Shown in pieces: positions 36,810 through 50,420 of a DNA stretch of 64,000 nt. Position numbers and translations under genes: made by a program. The notes under the pieces were generated by a model. The model had not been told where the DNA came from, searched no databases, and saw only the letters and a program-made list of their open reading frames with translations. Within the stretch, counting starts at the first letter, position 1; the number at the start of each line of letters is the position of its first letter. The DNA comes from Druceiella hillmani (Eukaryota; Arthropoda; Insecta; Lepidoptera; Hepialidae), in contig JAYKKI010000061.1 in the NCBI GenBank assembly GCA_039881145.1, positions 12,932,001 to 12,996,000 of the forward strand, given 5' to 3'.

Positions 36810-39800
36810 TAACAGTGAATTCTGTACCTGGAAAATATTTTAAAGACTGATTGATTTGGCATGTAGAATGATAATAGATGAATATAATGTAAACAGTGTA
36901 ACAACAAAACAATTTCAAATACACCTATTTCAAATTATTATCTATGGTGTTTTAAGTAGTTTGTTAAAAACATTTGACAGATATATTTAAAATGCCAATT
37001 CAAATTAAGAATTATGTTCTATTCCCATTCGTATCTACTCCTTCAACTGTACTCCCATTTTATATTATCTGTATGAAAAAAACCGTGACATAAAGGAAAC
37101 ATACAATGTGGGGGCCAAAAAAATGAGATATAGTCACCCAGTAGTGAATAAAATAAATTATGTTCTTCAATTGTAGTGCAGAGTGAAGTAAAATATTTAT
37201 TTTTTATAACAATTACATAATGACACTAGAATGTAATTGAATGTGAAGGAATCAAACCAAAAAGTTGGTAAGTATTGAAAGAGGTAGTAAAGTATTTAGT
37301 AGTATTTTAAGTAGGTGTATATCAGAGTACGTTTTATGTGATGCTTGCATTGATTGTAATGTACTATTAAACAAATGATATTGAGCAGCGTCAAATTTTC
37401 TTTTACAGATTTTTTCTTGCATAGTAAAAACGTAAGTAACTGTATTAAGCCATGCTAATTTTTCTCCAAAAATAGTTTATTATTGATGGATTATTAATAA
37501 ATAATTAAACTAATATTTAGTTTTACTTCTACTAACTATAATGTTAGATGTCTGCATAGTAGTAGATAGTCGAACTACATTCCGCACAATACAAAAACAC
37601 ATATAAAAATACTAGGGTTTCTTATTTCCCATTCACGATACAACTGATATTCATTTTTGGGGGTTCACTGTGTTTTTCCTGCAGAAACATTTCACTATTA
37701 GGCCCGTTTTCACTGTCAAATAAGAGAACATTAAAAATGGTAGTGTTATATCTTTAATCATTAATTTTTTTTAAATAAAGCTAAATATTCCCAGTTTTTG
37801 AAACAGTGGTTATTGTTACATTTATATGAATTTTTTTTTATGTTATTTACTTCAATCAGCTATATTCAATTGAAATTAAAAATTAGTGTCACTGTAAATG
37901 ATATCAATATATCAGTGAAGTAATACAGTATTTTTTATCTTTGACAAAGAAGTTGATAACCTCCCAAAAAATTAATCTCAGAACAATATTCATTCTTTAC
38001 TATTCTGTTTCTTAGCCTATTGCACATATAGCTTTTCAAAGATTTTGCTGTGTTTAACAACTTGCGAGTCCTTAAACTTGGTTTAGCTCAAATAAGCCTA
38101 AATTGTTCTAATATCTAATATGGATTTTTAGAAAAAAGTAAGATACACAACTTCTCTGACTTAAGAGACTGTCGATTCGACTAATGTTCATGTGATACAC
38201 AATATATTTAAAGAATTTTTATGGTAAGAAGAATAGTATGAAGCGATCAGATAACCGAGCAGTATTCAAGCATCAGGAGGACCAAAACTGAGTAGAGATG
38301 AGTAAGCATGTGGACATCATTGAATTCTTTTCCCTATCTGAGTACAAAAGTACCCTTTATGCTTGCGGTGTTATTTTGTCCATGTGCTACGAGAAATTAA
38401 ATTTCTTATCGATGATGACACGTTATGCCTTATTTAGGCCAAGATTCCGGTTGTATATACAATATTTAATATTATTATTTTGTGAGAAAGTTAGTCAAAT
38501 TGATTTACAGTTCTGGTCGAATAATTTTGATGGATTAAATAGTATTTGATAATTTGTTTATTAACACTAGTTCATCTTCAACATTGGAAGAGTGAATATG
38601 ATCTCAATATGTCACATATTTTCTAATACTGTATACAATTTAAAAAAGATTATAAAATCAAATTTTAAAAAATCTGTTGTCAATTTATTTAATTTAAAAA
38701 CAGGCCTAGAACAATTTTCTAAGATAATTTAATTTGATAAATATAAAATACGTAATTTACCGTTGTAGTACATATGCAAACCTGTGAGCTTGCTTCACCC
38801 ATCTTTTGTTTGTGCCAAATATATATGCCAATAAAAACTGTATTCCTTTAAGAATATTGTTTATTACTTAAGGCTTCTGCACTCCATGTTTAAAAACCAC
38901 TAACAACTCAATTTTTTCATCTTATATAACTGTGAATCAATTTGACTAATTTTCTTGCAAAATAATCACCAAAATGGCCTAAATACGTACGGCATGGCGT
39001 CAAACATAACTTATTTTAGTTTTGTTTATGATCATAAACTTTAAACCATACAATCAAGTGTAGCAAATACTAGCAGGTAAACACATTCAAACTTTACGAC
39101 GACTCTTAAATCGCTTAAAAATATCATCTCGTCAATAGTGCCGAATTCGTAAGGAGTGTAGCATCTGTGGCTATTATCAATGAGATATGTCCATAAATTT
39201 ATAATGGCTCCAAAATGATCATTATTTCACATACTCTTTGTACGTTCCAGTCATTAAAACTTAAACATTACAGAAGAAATAAAATCTCTTCTCGGTTATG
39301 AAAAATCCAAAAATTGTGGGTGTGAGACAATGTCCCCACAACTACTCAATGTGCATCATCAATTGTTATAACACATTAGTGAAAACTGAAATCCCATGGA
39401 AGTAAATATTTCAATGACATTTGTAGAAAAACAAAATGTTTGGAAGTATTTATATCAGTCAACAATCTGATCATATCAGTGTTGGTAAAGTAGTGATTAT
39501 TTTTATTTTATTGTTGGTAGAGACACATTTCCACACCTTTACCAGTGCCTTCACATCTCTTATCTCAGATACTAGATCTATACTACTCCAGTCGGTTTCA
39601 GTCTTTATTTTGAAGTTGACATAATAAAAACTGGGATAAGATAATCCTTGAATGCATTCCAGCCAAATTTTTATTCTATTTAGTTGTCTTTATTATCCAG
39701 TAAATGGCTAAATTTTAGTGCGTATGTATATTTATTTATGTCGACGTTGTAACTTTACAGTGAGCACTTCTGTATAACAGAAAAAAGGGAGATGCGATGT

Positions 39801-40895
39801 GATCACTCCTGTGAGTAACTCTATTATCAGAAGATTAGTTTTTGTATAAAGACATATAGTTTTCTTTTCAGGCCATTATACTGATTTTCATTAAACATCA
39901 CTATTAACCTCTCCAATACAAATTAAAATTTTTTGATATAAAAGAATATCTAAAGCTAGAGAAATATATATTTGATATAAATAATCCTTTCCTCAAAATG
40001 TTCTGAATCAATTGAGATATTAATTCTGAAATATCACAGAAAACGCTCAAAAATGCCTTCGGCTTTAATGTGAACACAGATGTCATGGGCTTATTATTTT
40101 TAAAATATCTAAATATTCTCAAAATTTTTAAAATAAAATAAAATATTAAGGAAATAAAAATATTATTATTGCATTGATTTCTGTCAAGGTTGGCCTAAAG
40201 TTTCTGAAAAATTTATTCATTTTCTATGCAAAATTTTTATACAACAGTCTATGGGGTTGGCTGGCTTCGGGGCTCGCATATTTCTTTTGATATAAACTCG
40301 ATCGGAATTCATTTGTTTTGCAGTCGTCCATGGTCCTTCGATGTAGAAGCGTTGTTGTTTTTTCCGCACTCTGGCGGCTATTTATATTTTGTAATATTAA
40401 AGGGTGTAAAGTAGGTGTAAATTTAATTGATTACTATTTGTTGAGTTGATTTAATAAGAGAATAAAATAGTTTCTAGACATGATTATAGATTTATTTTGA
40501 TAGACGGTTATATATGCATATTTATTAAATTCCGTAGATAATATAGACAGGTAACAAAACTTTTGTCTCATTACCATAGAGTACTGACTATGAATTTCAT
40601 TAAGGTTTTGAGATCATCCTCACAAGAAATAAACATAACATTTATAGGAGAAGTAGTACCCTACACAATCAAATCTTCAGCTGTGTTTCGGGCTATGAGA
40701 CACAATTACAATAATTTACCAAAAAAAAAGTTTTTGCCCATAACTTTTAAATTAATTGAGAAATCAATAAGGAAATATCACAGAATGCGGTTAAAAATGC
40801 CTTTGGCTTCTCTGACAAGACGCACTTCCTACAGATCTATTCCTTTGAAAATGACGCTTTATTTTGAATTTCATATTTCTTGAATACCACTAATT
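36810..40895. other. Intergenic region without recognisable features
   Basis: I find no gene, transposon domain or ordered repeat. Open frames at 38298-38549 and 40563-40883 show no family likeness and no splice context. The left border of satellite array 1 is near 40900. Confidence 0.5.
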
Positions 40896-40899
40896 TGAA

Positions 40900-42730
40900 T
40901 ATTATTGGTATTTAAGATTGCTGTTTTTGTCATTTATAATAAATTGCCACTATATTATTTTTCAACTAATTTTACGCTACTAAATTAGAACTTCACAATG
41001 TATTTGAGATTCAATATGGCACCTTCTGGCACTTGCAATAAATTACTACTATATTCGTTTTAGATTAATATAAGCATACTGAATTTTAAAATGTTTTTGA
41101 GTTGAATATAGCGTCATCAGTCGATCACAATGAGTTGCCACTATATTCGTTTCGAACTCATTTTAGGGTACTGAATTTGATGCTGCTATCTTGAATTTCA
41201 AGAACATTATGAAAATGAAAATCAGTACCCTAACGTTATTCGAAGTCAAACATAGTGACGATTTATTGTAAAAAAGACAGATGATTTCATTTTGCTTCTT
41301 AGATATATCATGAAATTTAAATTCAACATGAAATGGAATATACTGATTATATGTTGTGAAGAATAGAGAAGCTATATTCTTAATTTCAAAAACATAAAAA
41401 AATTCTAATTGAGCACTGTAAGGTTAGTCAAAACCAAATATAATGATTTATTGTGAGAGATGCAGATGTCGCTATGTTTGTTTGCAAAAACTATGTGAAA
41501 TCTGAATTAAGTAATTTAAGGTTATTTAAAATCTAATATATTGAATAATCGACACCATAAAATTAATCAAAATTGAATATAGTGGCGTTTCATTTCAAGA
41601 GATAAATGTTGCTATGTTGGTTCTCATAAACATTGTAAAATTCAAATTCAGCACCTTATATTTAGTCGAAATTTTATATGGTGACGATTTATTTCCAAGA
41701 CAGATATTACTAACTTGAATCTAAAAATAATTGTGAAATTCGATTCCTGCACCCTAAGGGTAAATACAATTGAATACAGTGACAATCTATTTTAAACGAT
41801 ACACATACTACCATCTTGAATGTAAAAACATTGAGAAATATGAATTCGGGACCTTAAGTAATTCAGCGCGTTGAAAACAAATATATGACGATTTATTGTG
41901 GGAAATACAGGTGCTGTGGTCTTGACTCAGAAATATTGGTAAATTCTAATTCAGTAAGTTAAGTTATTTGAAATCGGATCAATTGATGATTCATTGTGAA
42001 ATCAATTGATGATTCATTCTGAAAAACTTTGTGAAATTTGATTTCAGCAAGCCAAGGTTATTTGAAATCGAAATAGAGATGATTTATTGCGATAGATGCA
42101 GCTGCTGTCATCTCGGACCTCAAAAACTTTGTAAGTTCGAAATCAGTACTCTAAAGTTAACTAAAATCAAATATAATGACTATTTATTGTAATAGAGACA
42201 TATGCTGTCTTGATTCTTAAATACATTGTGAAATTTTAACACGAAATCGAATGTAATGTCTATTTACTGCGGGAGATACAGAGATTTTGGATCTCAAAAT
42301 TTTGACGAATTCGAATTCAGCACCTTAACGGTTAGTCAAAATTAAATATAATGACGATTTATTGTGAGATACAGATGCTGCAATTTTAGATCTCAAAAAT
42401 AAGAGGAAATTCAAATTCAGTATCCTAAGGTTAGTTAAAATCGAATATAATGATAATTCATTGTACGACATAACGAAGCTTCCATCTTGATTCTAAAAAA
42501 CATTGGGAAATTCGAATTCAGCACCTTAAATTTTGTCAAAATTAAAAACAGTGATGATTTATTTAAAGACAGATAATGCCAACTTGAATTTCAAAAACAT
42601 TATGAAATTCAACTTCAGCACCTTAAGGTTAGTTGAAATTAAATATAGTGACAATTTATTTTGACTAATACAGATGCCAACACCATAGGTCTCAAAGACA
42701 TTGTGAATTTCAAATTCAGCATGTTAAAAC
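40900..42730. repeat. Satellite array 1, monomer of about 100 bp
   Basis: About 18 diverged copies of one monomer. Recurring marks are GTGACGATTTATTGTGAGAG, CAGATGCTGCCATCTTGA, CTCAAAAACATTGTGAAATT and TTCAGCACCTTAAGGTTAGT, in that order, spaced roughly 100 bases with some longer units. No unit stays open in one frame. The same satellite returns at 51290-52280, in the same place relative to the next repeat block. Confidence 0.85.
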
Positions 42731-43254
42731 AATAGATCAGGTCAGCAATAGATAACATTTTAGAAATCTCGTAAATAGTAGTCAATTGTTTTAATTTCCT
42801 ATATGATGTGGCAATTGCAAGAGAAATATTTAAGGGTTCTAAAAGTATTTATTTTAGAACGTTATATAAGGCATTTCTAATGATATTTCTGAAAATGTCC
42901 TTGAATTTTTATCCAAATATGAGATATATTAACTTGCATACGTTTCAGTAGTAAATATTCAAAAATATTCATGTGAAAATTTAGAGGAGACAAATTAGAT
43001 AGGTACCCAATCAATTTTCTTTTATTTCATGTATCATGGGCTATCAAATGAGTGCAGAAAGAAGTAAAGATTTCACATCTATTTTTCAGTTTATCATCAT
43101 TTAACAACTTGCAACAGTAAGAGTTATGAAATTAGGTGCAGAAGTTAACATGGCTTACCAGCAAATGCTTATAATTAAAAAAAACTAAAGTTCTGTCTGA
43201 AAGAAGACTAAATAATTAGTAGTATGAGCTTGAGTATTTATTAAATGAAATTTG

Positions 43255-44385
43255 AATAAAAAGTTTGATAACATGTCATTTAGTTATTTAAAAATTAATT
43301 GAATTGGAAAAATATATTTAAAAAATTAGAATTCTGATACCACTATTTATTATTTCTAGTTTCTTACTTTTAACGTCCTGCTACATCTGAAGTAGACCAT
43401 AAGAGAGGATAATATTTAAAAAAAATAATAAATCTATCCAACGCATTTCCATCTACATACGATACAAATTCCAAAAACCAGAAGATTTATGCATGAACTT
43501 AAAATCTTCCAATATACTTTTATATGCAAATTTAACAATTTTTTCATATATTTACTAATTATAAAATAAATAAATTTATATTTTGTTTGTTTTTATTTTG
43601 TCTTGTCTTTAAAACTGGAATGGTTAAAAAATTTCTTTTATTTTATAATACGTAAAACTTAATTTTGTTTTTTAGTTATTTTACATTATTCATTAATCCT
43701 CATTTCCATGATGTAAATCCTAAAAATACTTTTACCTACTTCTGGAACAAAATAAGCAATGTGCTTACTTAATTTAATAAATATTAAAGAAACAATGAAA
43801 ACTACTCATTGTACATATCTCATTGGACATTACTTCTAAATAATAAGAAAATTTTAAAACATTAAGGGCAAAACCATTTTATAGATTTTGACATCATTTT
43901 CTGTCATAATTACATTATAATTATGTGTTCTTTATGTGATCTTTCTTCAATTTATTGTTCGTATTTGTGAACATCAAAAGTGAATATTTGATGATGATAC
44001 CATTAGCGAGGTTGCTTTTTTGCCAGCTACATTATTTTGTTTATATTTTGACACATGATCTTATCTCATGCTGTGTGAAATGCTAAATGAGCCGGTTAAT
44101 ATAATTATTAAACCAAGTTATGCAATTTCAGTACCCGACCAACCAGTACCTATGCCGTAAATCCTTATTGACAACCTATTAGTGGATGATTCTATAACAT
44201 ACTCGCATTGAAATTGCATAAATTGACTATTCATTGTGAGAGCTATAGATGTTAAGTACAATTGTTAATATAATAAAGGCTAATCAGTACATTCACATTA
44301 CTTAATAGTCTTTGTTTGGAAGTTTTTTCTCATCACAGAGGCAAAAAAAAAATTTTTAAATCTACCTGTATTTATTTAGATTTAT

Positions 44386-44433
<48 letters not shown>

Positions 44434-44461
44434 ATATATATATATATATAGATATATATAC

Positions 44462-44526
<65 letters not shown>

Positions 44527-46090
44527 GTTATTTGTTTTCTTATCGAGATCCCAAAATTTTTAAGTAAGAAGTAGAGCTTTCAATTTAATTGTATGATTTT
44601 TCTTGCTGAAAAACCCAGCTCAATTAGTTTTAAACTAAGTGTCACCATGTTACAGTGACTTTACACAAAAGTAAGTTAACAATATATTTGAGCTATGACT
44701 TTTTTCTAAAATAAAAATTGAAAGTTGAAAAAACCCAATTTTACTCAACTTTTCGCTTTTATCATCAAAAAAACCACAGCTTAGATACATTGTTAACTTT
44801 CTTTTATTCTTTATTCACAGTCATTGTTTGTTTTACAAATTGTTACGCACCAATGAATGTATATGGAATTAAGAACAACTGAAATTTAAATTTTTTATGG
44901 ATACATTTTATTATACTATATATATTTGTATATTATTACTTATATATATTTCTATATTTACGTATTAAATACCTTATGTTTCAAGAGACTACAAAATCTA
45001 TATGGCGGAACTGCTGCCACCATAACTAATATCAAGCACTGACCGACATTCGACATGGTCACTGTGAATGAGCCACAAGTGCTGCTGTAGTCCATTTTAA
45101 TATTCATATACATTATACTGGCTATTGTTTGATAAAAATTACTATGTATGACTTATTTCACATTCATCATTTGTTTGTTATCTAAACCATAAAATTGTTT
45201 AATCTACGTACTAACCTGTGTTGAGTATCACTGAAATAGCCCTAATTTGACATACAGATGCCGTTTATATATTACGATGCGTGAAATTAAATGACATAAT
45301 GATTATATCTTTAAAAGCAAAATTAAGGACCAGCCTCCAAAGAATGAAAAGTTAGTAAATAAAGCCTTTATTTAATATTTTGTTATATGTTCATTTAATA
45401 ATTCAATTTCAATGTTTGTATTTTTTTAAAATAAATGAAACTTTTCAACAAAATGCTCTGATCTATATGAAATGTCTTGAATGTTATTGAAGCATTAATA
45501 ATTAATAATGAATATTTGGTTATGACGTAAATGTTTTTAAAACTTTTCTTTATATTATTTGAACTAATGAATTTAATGAGAAGAAATAAGTGAGTAGATT
45601 TTTACTTTTTGAGGTGGTGTTGGATTAATAGTGCGAAGCAGAAACAATTAAACGTCACTGCAATATTTTTATTGTATTTTTTAAATAATAAAAGTTATCA
45701 TAAAGATGAAAAAAAATTTAAACAGAGAATTTAGAACAATTATCTAAGCCTCTACAGAATGAAAAAAAAATTTTGAATTGCTTTAATAGCTGAGGCGATA
45801 ATAACAATTGGATAATTGGATAATTAAAACCAAATTGCACCCTTATTAAAGGCTTTCTTTCCCTTAATGATAATGAAGCTATTACTTACTACTAATTAAA
45901 TCAGTAAACCAACAGAATAACAAGTCCGAAATTATTTAAAAAATCCAAGGTTCCAATATTGCGCTTCACAGACAAACACAAATAAATTATGAGATCATGT
46001 CTATGATAGTGAATACAAATACCATCTGTCAAATCAGATGTCATCTATAGAGCATTGTTAAAATTCATATTACTTTTTGCTTGTGTCCAT
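43255..46090 (+). repeat. Segmental repeat block B
   Basis: The left end (to about 44300) aligns with block A and the whole with block C: 43020-43180 with 52930-53090, 44270 with 54610, and 45590-45890 with 55870-56170, the last including the shared GAAGCAGAAACAATTAA / GAAGTAGAAACAATTAA. It holds the uninterrupted form of the site where block A carries its THAP insertion (ACCATTAGC at 43999-44007). Confidence 0.65.
44388..44522. repeat. Long (TA)n microsatellite in block B
   Basis: About 135 bases of TA with two interruptions ATACATATAAATATAT. It takes the same place as the CG/CA tract of block A at 9719 and the TA/TG tract of block C at 54727. Confidence 0.95.
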
Positions 46091-48600
46091 TCTTAATGAC
46101 TTTTTCTCTTTTTTTCCAGTTATGAAAGAGCATTATATGCTAAAGAACATGGAACTACGTACGAAAATGAGGAACAGCATGTACAAAAATGTTTAATTAA
46201 AAATTTTGCATCAAATTTCAGAAAAACGTCACAATTCCCTTAAAAATCTTTTAATAATAATAAATGAGAATGTTGCTTAATTTTATTTTTTTTAAAAATT
46301 GTCATCAATCAACATTGCTCTAGATGTAGCAGCAAACAATAGATTAATTAAAACTTTTTCTTTATATAGAGATAGTCCCCATTGTACAAATTGAATTATG
46401 TACAACCGTTTTTTTCCAATACTTATAAACACAATCGAATTGCAAAAACTGATGTGCTGTTGTACATACTCGTCCTGATGTGTTGTTATACATACCCCAA
46501 AATGTCAACTTTTTTAGATTATAACAAAGTTAAACTTAGGTCGAGATCGGAATGGTGTTTAACAAGTGAAATTATGACGTGTTTGCCAAATGAGTTTATT
46601 AGGAGCATTTTTACCTGTTCTTTATTTATACAAGGAATATCTTTCTATTCCGAGTTTATTAGCAACAGTGTAAGAGTTTAATTAAGACAAATTTGAGATT
46701 GGAGTATTTTCTTTTGAATTCTTGCTCTCATATATGATATAGAATGCGTAGAGTATACACAGGTAGGAATAAATAAAACTAATTTAGTGGTTTTACATAT
46801 TTTAGAAAAAGACTAATATTTTGATAAATTTATTATTAACGTTTTAGTAATAGGTTATCTATTACCATTATAAATTTATCATAACGATAATAAAATCACA
46901 ATAAAATTTTAAAGTTGATCGGATTAATCAATTTTATTTATTTCTGTTCAAATCTTAGAAAATAGTGTTTTGTAGTTTTCTCCATATCCAATCTATTTTG
47001 TGCATCAGCAATCTTTCTATTCTTGTGCTAGAGAAGCAAAAGGTGAATTTGTAACTTTAATGATAGCCACCATTCCAGAGCACTGAATAAACTAAAAAAA
47101 TACTGGTGAAATAGGTCTGTCATAGCCCTGTATTTTATAATATCAGGCTTTGCCATTTTGTAATAGGTTTTGATAAACATGAATAATTTTCATTTGTGAC
47201 ATCTTGTTTTATTTTGGGCATGGAAAAGTAGCTATATAATAAGTAATCATTATATAAATTCTAATTTTCTTTAAACCCTTGTAGATCACTCAGAAAATGT
47301 ACGTGGGCATCATCATCATTTCATCAGAAAATCAAAAAATATTCATCCTCCTCAAATTTTTTCTTTAAGTTTATCCGTGCTTGTGCGACTGCTCCAATAT
47401 TCCAAGATTCTTTTTGCGAAACAGCAAGTGCTATTACTATACTTTAAATTTTTTTAATAAGTATCATGCATTAATTTTAATGTCAAATAATTAATTTTAA
47501 AGATATCTGGTTATTTTGAATACTTTTAACTATTTTGAAACAGTCTAAAAATGTCTTTTAACTATTTTGAAACAGTCTAAAAATGTTTAGTCTAAAAATG
47601 CTTGTAATTATTTAAAATCATCAAAAAAAATTGATTTAAAACATGTCACCAAATTTTAAATAAATTGGAACTGTTTTTAAAAGTATAATTTATAAAAAAC
47701 TATGTTTTCTATCTCTGCAACTGAGAGACACGTTTTTTTTTTAAATTATATTCATGAAAACATGTTAAAAAATAATCTGTTAAAAAAAAGTGTTCAGTCC
47801 ATGAATTTTCCAGTTTTAATCTTAATAGGTGTTTATTCCTTTCATCTATTTCAATAATTGAATGTTTTTAATGAATGTCATCTATTTTAAAAATATGCAT
47901 AGTCCCCATGTATCTGTAATACATGGACACTATACATATTTTTTATATTGCATTTTGAACCGAACCATCAGAAATATAAGAATTATTAAAAATTGCCAAT
48001 TTGGTCACAACTGAATCTTGAAATACATTTGACAAAGATGAGAATAATTTTTAACTGCAATAAAGTTATATTTGGAAACATCCATTGGGTAATCAGTTAG
48101 GAGTTGGTAAGAAGTAGTATGCAAAAAACGAATTCAAAAAGCAAGATAAAGTTACCTTTGCCCTATAGCTCTAGGATATATCCTATATATAATATAAAGT
48201 TCCAAATGTACAGATCTGGACTTCGAATACCATAATTACCATAGGGAGTAAAACTATCAGTAACTTGATGAAAGCCAGAAAACTCCCATCGTAGATTTCA
48301 GATTATTGCATAACTCTTTAACTGCTGCTCTTTAAATATTACTTGACATGAATACTTTCATTATGTCTCTCATCTGTTGATTGACTCTATACTGTGAACA
48401 CTCTCCTAATGATTACACACTACAAAAAGTTTAAAGTATTGCAATAGTCCTCCAAAATTAGTTTTTATAAAAAAAGTTTTTCTGACTGTTACAAACGTTT
48501 AACTCGCCATATTTTACTGACAAAACTTAGATTGTATCTCACTTGAAGTTGGCTGTGTACCTAGGGTTCCCAGAATTACAACTGCACTATTTTAAAACCA
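46091..48600. other. Region between block B and the GC-shifted patch
   Basis: No recognised gene. A well-formed acceptor (TTTTTTTCCAG, 46109-46119) is followed by 41 open codons ending TAA at 46243 (YERALYAKEHGTTYENEEQH...), which I list only as a possible terminal exon of something lost. The remainder is AT-rich filler. Confidence 0.3.
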
Positions 48601-48619
48601 GGTATGTATTTTAAAACCA

Positions 48620-49060
48620 GATATGTAATCTGAATGAATTCAGTTCTGTGACATGCACGTTTATACAAAACCAACAGGCCGCCAAAAGAGAGAGGGTAAC
48701 ATATGAAAGTCAAGACAGACCGCTGCAACAGAAATAAACTATCACCGAGCGAGGGAGCACCTACACGAAAAGCCTCGCACCCCCACCACAGGATCAACAA
48801 CGTTTCAGAATTCACCGCCGACCGCTATAGGATGCAGAGAAGGACCTCTCCATGAGCCACATTAGGTGATGGTTCGATCACTTGGACTAAGGCGTTGCGA
48901 TGCGTGTGGGCTGCTGTTTCCCACTTCACCGCCGAAAGTCCTATGCAGGATAATGGTTCCACTGTTTAATCCAAGAAGTTGCGGTGTGCAAGTTACAGAC
49001 ATCGTTTATCGCGTGCTGGCTATTATTTTAGCACTGTCATGTTTAATTATTTGAAATCAT
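48620..49060. other. GC-shifted patch before the relic ACS exon
   Basis: Base composition changes sharply (CACCGAGCGAGGGAGCACCT, ACCGCCGACCGCTATAGGAT). It contains ATGGTTCGATCACTTGG, weakly like a polymerase III B box, so a SINE is possible. No protein family recognised in either strand. Confidence 0.3.
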
Positions 49061-49195
49061 TTTCTGCTTAGGGCTTAGTGGCTGTCCCCGTTATTTTAAA
49101 TCGTTTTTTGCTTACAATGCGTGGTACATGCGGTAAGAGCAGCTATAACCATATTTACCAAATGTATAAATTTCCACTTTTTTTCTTCATTGTAG

Positions 49196-49303
49196 GTAAA
49201 AATCATCTACATTTGACAGATTCACCCTAGTGCTGGTTATAAATATGTCAAATGGAAAAAGGTGGTACTGTTGGAAAACTGACGCCTGGATTGATCGAAA
49301 AAG
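49196..49303 (+). pseudogene. Relic of ACS exon 6
   Basis: The stretch after TTCATTGTAG resembles exon 6 at 25784-25910: an early segment ATCTACATTTG matches AACTACATTCG, a gap removes the codons for the YGMTE motif, and GGTACTGTTGGAAAACTG matches GGTACCGTTGGGAAACTT closely. It is 108 nt instead of 127, carries an in-frame TGA, and is frameshifted. The flanking bases also resemble introns 5 and 6 of the intact gene, so this is a leftover of a tandem gene copy, not a processed copy. No other exon of that copy was found nearby. Confidence 0.75.
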
Positions 49304-49739
49304 GTCAAATTAAAAGGATAAATTAAAGACCACCAATGTAATTATGTATCTAGAAACAAAAAGTAAAAACATTGTTTATACTATAAATGTAGCAATATCT
49401 GGATAATTTTCACAGTAAACATCAAAACTTAAAGTTTAAAAATAAAACAATAAGGGGATATTTATAAACATGCGAATAAAGTTACATTGAAATAAATTTA
49501 TTACTACATTTTCCTTTTAAAGCAATGCACAATGCTTTTTAAATAGATTTAGGTTAAATTAGATGAACATTTTAAATGTATACTTCTTAACTTTAATTTA
49601 AAACTACCAACGGACAGTGGCAAAAAAATACGGCAGAGTAACCACATTAGGCAGATATTTTCAGCAAAATTAAATAATCCATAGATTTGTACATGAGAGT
49701 AGTTGCAGACATACCCAACCTAACAAAAAGGACAATAAA

Positions 49740-50420
49740 AATTTCAGGAAACATATCTTTATTTCTCAACATTTCCTTTTAACTCAATACACCTTTCCAA
49801 GTGATGTTCAATAGCTTCGATACCCTGTATATAGTGAGAGCCGTCAAGCGCTTCTAAATAGCCATCAACCGCAGACTCCACCTCTTGAATGTTTACTACT
49901 GAACATTTTTTTCAAATTTTCAAAGAGAACTTAATCTGAGGAGGCTGAATTTAGCGAACAGAATGCGTGAGGAAACAATTCGAACTTAAACTCATTGATT
50001 TTGGCTACAGACATAACAGATGTGTGAACTTTTTCTTTTCGAAGATAATCAATGAATAAAACCTTGGCATCAGACGGAATTGTCTTTGGTTTTCTCGGAG
50101 TCAATTCTCGATTTCAATCCATTGTTTCAATTGTTTTTTTTGTCTCAGGTGTGAAATGATGGATATATGTTTCATTCTTGGTTATGAATCAACACAAAAA
50201 CTCAGTTTTGTTGCTACAGAAATCGCTATACACTCTATTAAATCATCCTCATAATCCTGTTGCAATGTGAGCAAAAGCAACATCCATTTTACGTAATACA
50301 CACAGCTTTCTCGTGTCCAAATTTTCAATCAATATGCAATTTACAGCACGCAATATTTTATTGAAATGCCTACCATATCTGCTAGCTCTTACCTATTGAT
50401 GCCTGTCAAAAAATACTAAA
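49740..50420 (-). pseudogene. Mariner transposase, inactive
   Basis: On the minus strand, across frames: ELADMVGIS, LKIWTRE, IHHFTPET near 50160, KPKTIPSDAKVLFIDYLRKE, VAKINEFKFELFPHAF (candidate third catalytic region), FENLKKMFSSK, then EALDGSHYIQGIEAIEHHLE and RCIELKGNVEK at the C-terminus. This is the usual motif order of mariner transposases (about 345 aa). Internal deletions, stops and frameshifts show it is dead. Terminal repeats were not identified. Confidence 0.8.

Noticed and set aside
38298..38549. 83-codon ORF
   Set aside because: No recognisable domain, no splice or promoter context, composition as in the flanks.
40563..40883. 106-codon ORF left of the satellite
   Set aside because: Longer than average but without family likeness; partly similar to nearby non-coding DNA (around 39950-40090), so likely chance.
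46382..46681. 99-codon ORF
   Set aside because: No domain, no homologous stretch in the other blocks that stays open.
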